This document shows, one piece after another, positions 59,783 to 64,000 of a stretch of DNA of 64,000 nt. Under the pieces are notes generated by a model. The model made no database searches, was not told where the DNA came from, and saw nothing but the letters and a program-made list of their open reading frames with translations. The stretch's first letter is position 1; the number at the start of each line of letters is the position of its first letter. This DNA comes from Treponema sp. C6A8 (GTDB lineage Bacteria > Spirochaetota > Spirochaetia > Treponematales > Treponemataceae): contig NZ_JHVB01000001.1 in NCBI RefSeq assembly GCF_000619925.1, forward strand, positions 558,001-622,000, given 5' to 3'. The translations under genes and the position numbers were made by a program.

Positions 59783-60229
59783 TTAGTTGGCGTAAATCGC
59801 CTTGATTTTATCCATGCTGTAATACATGCCGTTCACCATCACCTGTGGATTTTCCCCTCGAGTTGCCCCTTCCACAATTCCCTGAACGGTTGTATCACCT
59901 ATATCCAGTTCTACTGTTTTTCCTAAAGTGCCAGCTGCTTCCTGTGAATTAAGGAAGTCTGCCATTTTAGAAAATGAAGTACTCATGTTAGTCATCTGTT
60001 CCAAAGAACTGAACTGAGCCATCTGGGAGATAAACTGTGTATCTTCCATTGGGCTGGTAGGATCCTGATTTGAAAGCTGTGTGATAAGCAGTTTCAAAAA
60101 GTCATCTTTTCCAAGTTCGTTGGACGTTTTTCTTCCCTCATGAACGAGGGTTTTGTTGTAAGTGTTTACTGCGTTGTCTACCGCAGTTCTTTCACTTGCA
60201 CTTAGTTGTGTATTCAGCAGTTCCATCAT
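59783..60229 (-). CDS. flgD: Flagellar hook-capping protein FlgD
   Basis: Scaffold cap for hook assembly. 148 residues, short like other spirochaete Flg[21 protein letters not shown] followed by [20 protein letters not shown] is the family signature; the C-terminal part is only a small beta domain. Lies 27 bases before flgE and 26 after fliK. Confidence 0.95.
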   Translation of the reverse strand: MMELLNTQLSASERTAVDNAVNTYNKTLVHEGRKTSNELGKDDFLKLLITQLSNQDPTSPMEDTQFISQMAQFSSLEQMTNMSTSFSKMADFLNSQEAAGTLGKTVELDIGDTTVQGIVEGATRGENPQVMVNGMYYSMDKIKAIYAN

Positions 60230-60255
60230 CTACCTCTTACTTCTAATTTCGGAAT

Positions 60256-61671
60256 TTACGCAACAATGTTTACAGAATTCTTTCCAAAATTTGATTCAAA
60301 ATTCACAAAGTCTTCTGCACTTTCTGCATCACCAAAAACTTCTACGCCGCCAGTTGAATAGGTTCTTTTTCCCCAGAGATCGTTTCCGTCATTCTGAGCA
60401 AACTGTTCGCCGTTTCCAAACTGACCGTTCTGTCCGCCGCTATAAGAAACATCAAAACTTGCATTTTCAAAGCCGCTTTTAATAAAAGCTTCACGCAAAG
60501 TTTCTGCGTTATCCTTAAAAACCTGCATTGCTTCTTTTGTTGCAACAGCAATGTGGCCCTGTACAGTCTTTCCGTCCAGACTGAGCTGGATTTTTACGTT
60601 GCCAAGGTCATCCGGATGCAGAACAAGATTAATTGTTCCCTGATTATTGTCTTTAAGAACGATATTTCCGGCTTTTACAAACTCAGGTACGTTTGCCTGA
60701 ATCTGATTATTAAGCATCTGCTGGAAATTTGAGTTCTGGGCCCCAGCGCTCTGATTATTAAGGCTTAAAATATCTGCCTGAGCATCAGTCTGGGCATATT
60801 CCATTGTGATTGTTGCAGTATTTTCACCGGTAAACTTGAGTTCTGTCTTAAGAGATTTTTCATCTTTTGCATCTTTTACAAGAGCTTCAAAATCAACTTT
60901 TTCAGACTTTGTTCTAAGGTCTTCTACTGTGATTTTTCCTTCTTTATCAAATTTTGAAAGGTTTTTCTTTGACTGAAAGTCGTCTTCAAAATTAAACTTA
61001 AGGTCTTCTTCAGTAACAGGAGAATTTAAATATTCCAGCTGGCTCTGACTAATCTGACCTTCTGTATTAAGAAAGTCTGCCTGAGGGATTTCAAAATCTT
61101 CATCATTTTTTAAGCTGACTTGATTTTTGATTTCCTGATTTTCAAAATTATTTACAAACTGGCTGAAGTCATCTGCATTCTGCAAAAGCTCATCAATGCG
61201 GCTTGTGTGTAAATCTTTTTGAATTTTATCTTCATCTGAAGGCTTCTTTACAAGATTTTTAGTCTTTGTTTCAGATTTTTTCTGTAACTGGCTTTCTTTT
61301 TCATCTTTTACAGAAAGTTTTTTTTCTGTTTTTTCAGAAGATTCAGCAAAATCTTTTACGATGACTTTTTCTTCCTTTTCAGAACTTTCTTCTTGCTGTA
61401 CATTTTCGCTGACTTTTGGATTTTCTTTTTCTGCTTCAGACGCTGCTGATACATTTTCAGGCTTTTCTTCAGAAAGGACCGGCTTTTCGTTCATATTATT
61501 CTGAACGCCAGCTTCCGGAGCCTTTTCTTTAGTCTGAAATGAGGCAACTAAATCAGAAAATGATGTGTCAGGAGTTTTTTGTAAATTTAGACTTGGATTT
61601 TTTGTAAGCTGAAGAGTTTCAACCTGAGGCTGGACTCCGGCAAAATCCATAAATTGTAATGCCATGTGCAC
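60256..61671 (-). CDS. fliK: Flagellar hook-length control protein FliK
   Basis: Secreted molecular ruler that switches export from hook to filament subunits. 471 residues: a long, charged, low-complexity Glu/Lys/Ser-rich N-terminal part (~25-290), and the conserved Flg_hook C-domain with GTINLVLHPDDLGNVKIQLS near residue 355. In Borrelia the equivalent gene was called flbC. An unusual Gly-rich tail (SGGQNGQFGNGEQF) ends the protein. Confidence 0.9.
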   Translation of the reverse strand: MHMALQFMDFAGVQPQVETLQLTKNPSLNLQKTPDTSFSDLVASFQTKEKAPEAGVQNNMNEKPVLSEEKPENVSAASEAEKENPKVSENVQQEESSEKEEKVIVKDFAESSEKTEKKLSVKDEKESQLQKKSETKTKNLVKKPSDEDKIQKDLHTSRIDELLQNADDFSQFVNNFENQEIKNQVSLKNDEDFEIPQADFLNTEGQISQSQLEYLNSPVTEEDLKFNFEDDFQSKKNLSKFDKEGKITVEDLRTKSEKVDFEALVKDAKDEKSLKTELKFTGENTATITMEYAQTDAQADILSLNNQSAGAQNSNFQQMLNNQIQANVPEFVKAGNIVLKDNNQGTINLVLHPDDLGNVKIQLSLDGKTVQGHIAVATKEAMQVFKDNAETLREAFIKSGFENASFDVSYSGGQNGQFGNGEQFAQNDGNDLWGKRTYSTGGVEVFGDAESAEDFVNFESNFGKNSVNIVA

Positions 61672-61716
61672 TCCTTTTTTTATAAACGAAGCGCATAGCC
61701 GGATTTTTAGTATGTT

Positions 61717-62346
61717 CTAGTTCAATGATTCAGGCTTATTAATCATCTTGCGCTGTATTTCTGCAGCCCGCTCAGATGGCATTAAGCTAAGCCAGTAAGA
61801 ACCCATTGAAGAAGTGCCGTTTGCTTTTGCAAGTTCTTCTACCTTGCGAAGAACGTCAATAACTGTCTGATCGTCCATTGCAACAAGAATGTCAACTGCA
61901 TTTTTTGGCGCCATACCGTTCAAATTGGTGGCAATCTGCTCTACGTTTACATTCTTATCATCGTATTTTTTTACAGCCAGGTTAAATGTTTTTTCTCGCT
62001 CTTCCTGATTTTTTTCACGCTCAGAAAGTTCCTGGGCGGTCTGTTCAAGCTGAGTTTCTTTTACTGTGATGTCTGCTTCGCGTTTATCAAGGGTTTCTGC
62101 CTGCAATAAAAGTGATTCCTGGATTTTTGCAAGGCGGTCTTCATCAAGATTGGCAACAAGGGGGCGTGACTGTGTGGCAGTCAGCGAGGTCTGGGGAGTT
62201 TTTCCCATTACTTTATAGAGAGGAGCAAATGTCTTTTTAACAGAAATTACATCAAGATAATCAAGCCATAATCCTCCACCAATCAGCAGAATCAAAATGA
62301 TTATGATTAAAACAAATGATTTTCCTAAACTTTTTGCAAAAGACAT
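61717..62346 (-). CDS. flbB: FlbB/MotE-like flagellar collar protein
   Basis: 209 residues: one N-terminal membrane segment (SFVLIIIILILLIGGGLW), a coiled coil (~75-130) and a C-terminal MgtE-N/MotE-like domain (VEQIATNLNGMAPKNAVDIL; MPSERAAEIQ). In Borrelia FlbB is the base of the periplasmic collar that spirochaete motors need. Position directly before fliK-flgD-flgE supports this. Upstream, where fliJ would be expected, there is a hexokinase gene instead. Confidence 0.88.
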   Translation of the reverse strand: MSFAKSLGKSFVLIIIILILLIGGGLWLDYLDVISVKKTFAPLYKVMGKTPQTSLTATQSRPLVANLDEDRLAKIQESLLLQAETLDKREADITVKETQLEQTAQELSEREKNQEEREKTFNLAVKKYDDKNVNVEQIATNLNGMAPKNAVDILVAMDDQTVIDVLRKVEELAKANGTSSMGSYWLSLMPSERAAEIQRKMINKPESLN

Positions 62347-62351
62347 TTTCT

Positions 62352-62439
62352 CTCCTGTGTAAGCGGCCCGGTCAGAGGCCGCGGTGTTTTATAGCAAAGC
62401 GTTAAAAAAAATTGCGATGCAGCAATTTTTTAGCTTTAC
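62352..62439. repeat. 88-bp dispersed repeat, copy B
   Basis: Same length and order as copy A at 6541-6628, identical through the 57-base AT hairpin part. The GC hairpin is GCGGCC/GGCCGC here versus GGCGGC/GCCGCC there: the bases differ but pairing is kept. Lies between hexokinase and flbB. Confidence 0.85.
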
Positions 62440-62447
62440 CACTTGAA

Positions 62448-63743
62448 CTAATCTATAAGTCCTGAAATAGCAGCACCCAAAGTGATGTCGTTATCACAAG
62501 CTACGATTTTCCAGTACAAACCAAGATTCTTTGTAAGGATTTCGTCAAGGTAAGCATTAACGCGCTCTTTAATCATGTGTGTTTTGTGGAATGTTGTTCC
62601 GTCACACAAGATACATACAGGGCGACTTGCATTTTTACCTTCACCAGTCTTGATTACGCAGGCTGTAAGAATAGCTGCTGCATAGCGTGCAGAACGTTCT
62701 ACAATTGCGTCAAGAATCTGGAATACTCTGTCGTAATCCTCTTCATTTCCATTTTCGGCAAGAATTGCACCCAAAGTTGAGCCTGAATTGCGTGGATTAT
62801 GAAGATACTGATCAAGTTCAATCAATGTAAGAGATGGCAATGCCTTGATTTTTGCTGCAACTTTGTCAGAGAACAAGCCGTCATCACTTGCAGCCTGCAA
62901 TGCAAACCAGGAAACTGGTCCAAGATAAGCGCCTGAACAGAGTTTTTCCAAAAGGAAGCTGCCAGGTTTTACAGTTGTTTTATCAAATGCCTTATCAAAT
63001 TCACTCTGGTTTACGTTAGTAACCTTTCCGCTTTCGCAAACGATAATCTGCTTTTTGATTCCGCATTTTTCGCAAGCTGGCTGAACATAAGCAGCGTTCA
63101 TACCTGTTCCAAGAATGAATCCGATATATGAAGAAAAGTTTTCTACGTTATCTGTAAGAGAAGCGCCTGCAAGCAAAGCTGCTACAGTGTCGTTACAGAG
63201 TGTAATGCGTTTAATGTCGTTCCAGCCGTGCTCTTTAAGGACAGCTTTAAGGCTTTCACCAATTTTTGCGCCAACTACTTCAGGAGCCTTTACTTCCTTA
63301 GAGAAACCAAGAAGGATTCCGTCTCCGTCTTCTGTAATAGTCATAGGATAAGAGAAACAGAAACCAATTCTGTCTGCCTTATTCTTAAGGTGTTCAAGAT
63401 TTACAGCAAACTGTTCAAAGAAGTCTTTGCGTGAAAGTTCCTTTTCAACACCAGGCATCTTTGTTTTTTCCATTTCAGAAATAGAAGGTACGCCTTCGTT
63501 ATCAAAAGTAACAAGACAAGAACGGAAGTTAGTTCCACCGGCATCAATTACAATTACAGATTTTCCTTTTGCAGAAGATGAAGGAGGATTTGAGAAAGTT
63601 TTAATCATATCCTCATCTGCTTTTTTACCCTGAAGGCCGTTAGACATATCATCCAAAATAGCCTGTGCAACAGAAAGCACATCCACGTGGTTTACAAAAT
63701 TGTGGCGTGCAAGAAAAGAACTTACAGTCTTATTCATTTTCAT
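62448..63743 (-). CDS. hxk: Hexokinase
   Basis: Phosphorylates glucose with ATP to start glycolysis. 431 residues of the eukaryote-like hexokinase family found in Treponema rather than the ROK glucokinase type: phosphate-1 VIDAGGTNFRSC, sugar site IGFCFSYPMT, connect/phosphate-2 LCNDTVAALLAGAS and GFILGTGMNAAY, and adenosine-site Gly near the end (ACDNDITLGAAISG). A TTGACA lies upstream on the minus strand. First of the leftward run leading into flbB, but the repeat between them makes co-transcription uncertain. Confidence 0.93.
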   Translation of the reverse strand: MKMNKTVSSFLARHNFVNHVDVLSVAQAILDDMSNGLQGKKADEDMIKTFSNPPSSSAKGKSVIVIDAGGTNFRSCLVTFDNEGVPSISEMEKTKMPGVEKELSRKDFFEQFAVNLEHLKNKADRIGFCFSYPMTITEDGDGILLGFSKEVKAPEVVGAKIGESLKAVLKEHGWNDIKRITLCNDTVAALLAGASLTDNVENFSSYIGFILGTGMNAAYVQPACEKCGIKKQIIVCESGKVTNVNQSEFDKAFDKTTVKPGSFLLEKLCSGAYLGPVSWFALQAASDDGLFSDKVAAKIKALPSLTLIELDQYLHNPRNSGSTLGAILAENGNEEDYDRVFQILDAIVERSARYAAAILTACVIKTGEGKNASRPVCILCDGTTFHKTHMIKERVNAYLDEILTKNLGLYWKIVACDNDITLGAAISGLID

Positions 63744-63850
63744 ATCCTTAATTTTTAGATGAAAAAATTATAACACAATAATAAAATTATTTCACTAGAT
63801 TTTCTTGTGTGTCAAAAAATGAATAATAAAAGTTGATAAAAAAGCTGGAA

Positions 63851-64000
63851 TTACTGATTCTGAGGTGTACAAATCATGCGGTAAAACCAGTTCTGAAGTT
63901 CAATTACTCTGGCAGAAACCGCATTTTCTACTATTTTTTTTACAAACTTCATTTTTAATGGAGAAAATTTTGTCTGAATAAGAACATAGAGGTTTGCCCC
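63851..64000 (-). CDS. 3' end of an unrecognised gene
   Basis: Forty-nine codons and a stop (TTA at 63851-63853 on the plus strand) are open to the window edge in one frame. The visible end, EN-A-V-SARVIELQNWFYRM followed by ICTPQNQ, is helical. Too little is present to name a family. Confidence 0.5.
   Translation of the reverse strand, partial: GANLYVLIQTKFSPLKMKFVKKIVENAVSARVIELQNWFYRMICTPQNQ

Overview
The window comes from an AT-rich spirochaete chromosome, most likely a saccharolytic, host-associated Treponema. The evidence is a spirochaete-type flagellar gene order (flbB, fliK, flgD, flgE), a FlgE with Lys165 and Cys178 at the exact positions used for the lysinoalanine cross-link of Treponema hooks, a hexokinase, GlgC, and an atoC-atoS-holB-cvpA-murG block in the order I recall from other treponemes. 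No rRNA gene is present, so species cannot be named.

Bases 1-16015 are chromosome. They hold the 3' part of a large secreted Ca-motif protein with an anthrax-protective-antigen-like core, glgC, the leftward operon murG-cvpA-holB-atoS-atoC, a TAXI-type TRAP transporter operon and an ankyrin protein. A complete tRNA-Phe gene follows at 16016-16088.

Bases 16047-58044 are a prophage or phage-derived island of about 42 kb, bounded by a 44-nt direct repeat of the tRNA-Phe 3' end. Left to right it carries: a tyrosine integrase; a packaging and head module (HTH protein, TerS, TerL, portal, a response-regulator-like LuxR protein, prohead protease, HK97 capsid, connectors); a three-gene cargo insert; a tail, lysis and fibre module ending in a D5-type helicase. 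Each structural module is preceded by four direct repeats with an exact 21-bp period. After a terminator comes a leftward accessory region of about 20 kb: a one-polypeptide restriction-modification enzyme, an ion channel with an unusual selectivity filter, a nuclease-like protein, zinc-ribbon proteins, and two operons of mostly undescribed genes. Those operons contain a DnaB-like/DnaA-like fusion ATPase, a P-loop-less DnaB-like protein, a tandem AAA+ ATPase, a PcfJ-like protein, an esterase/zinc-ribbon protein and several paralogous pairs. The operons and an orphan half-HsdS gene share a palindromic operator (GTTAT-NN-ATAAC) fixed about 17 bp upstream of each -35 box. This co-regulated set is the best candidate here for a new system. 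The right end has UmuC, a UmuD' lookalike that lacks the catalytic residues, an S24 repressor, a small double-glycine-leader peptide gene, about 1.7 kb without genes but with strong GC-rich secondary structure, and attR.

Bases 58045-64000 return to chromosome: a leftward hexokinase-flbB-fliK-flgD-flgE run ending at a bidirectional terminator, and the 3' end of one more leftward gene. An 88-bp repeat between hexokinase and flbB also occurs between atoS and atoC. All family assignments come from reading the translations; no database search was run.
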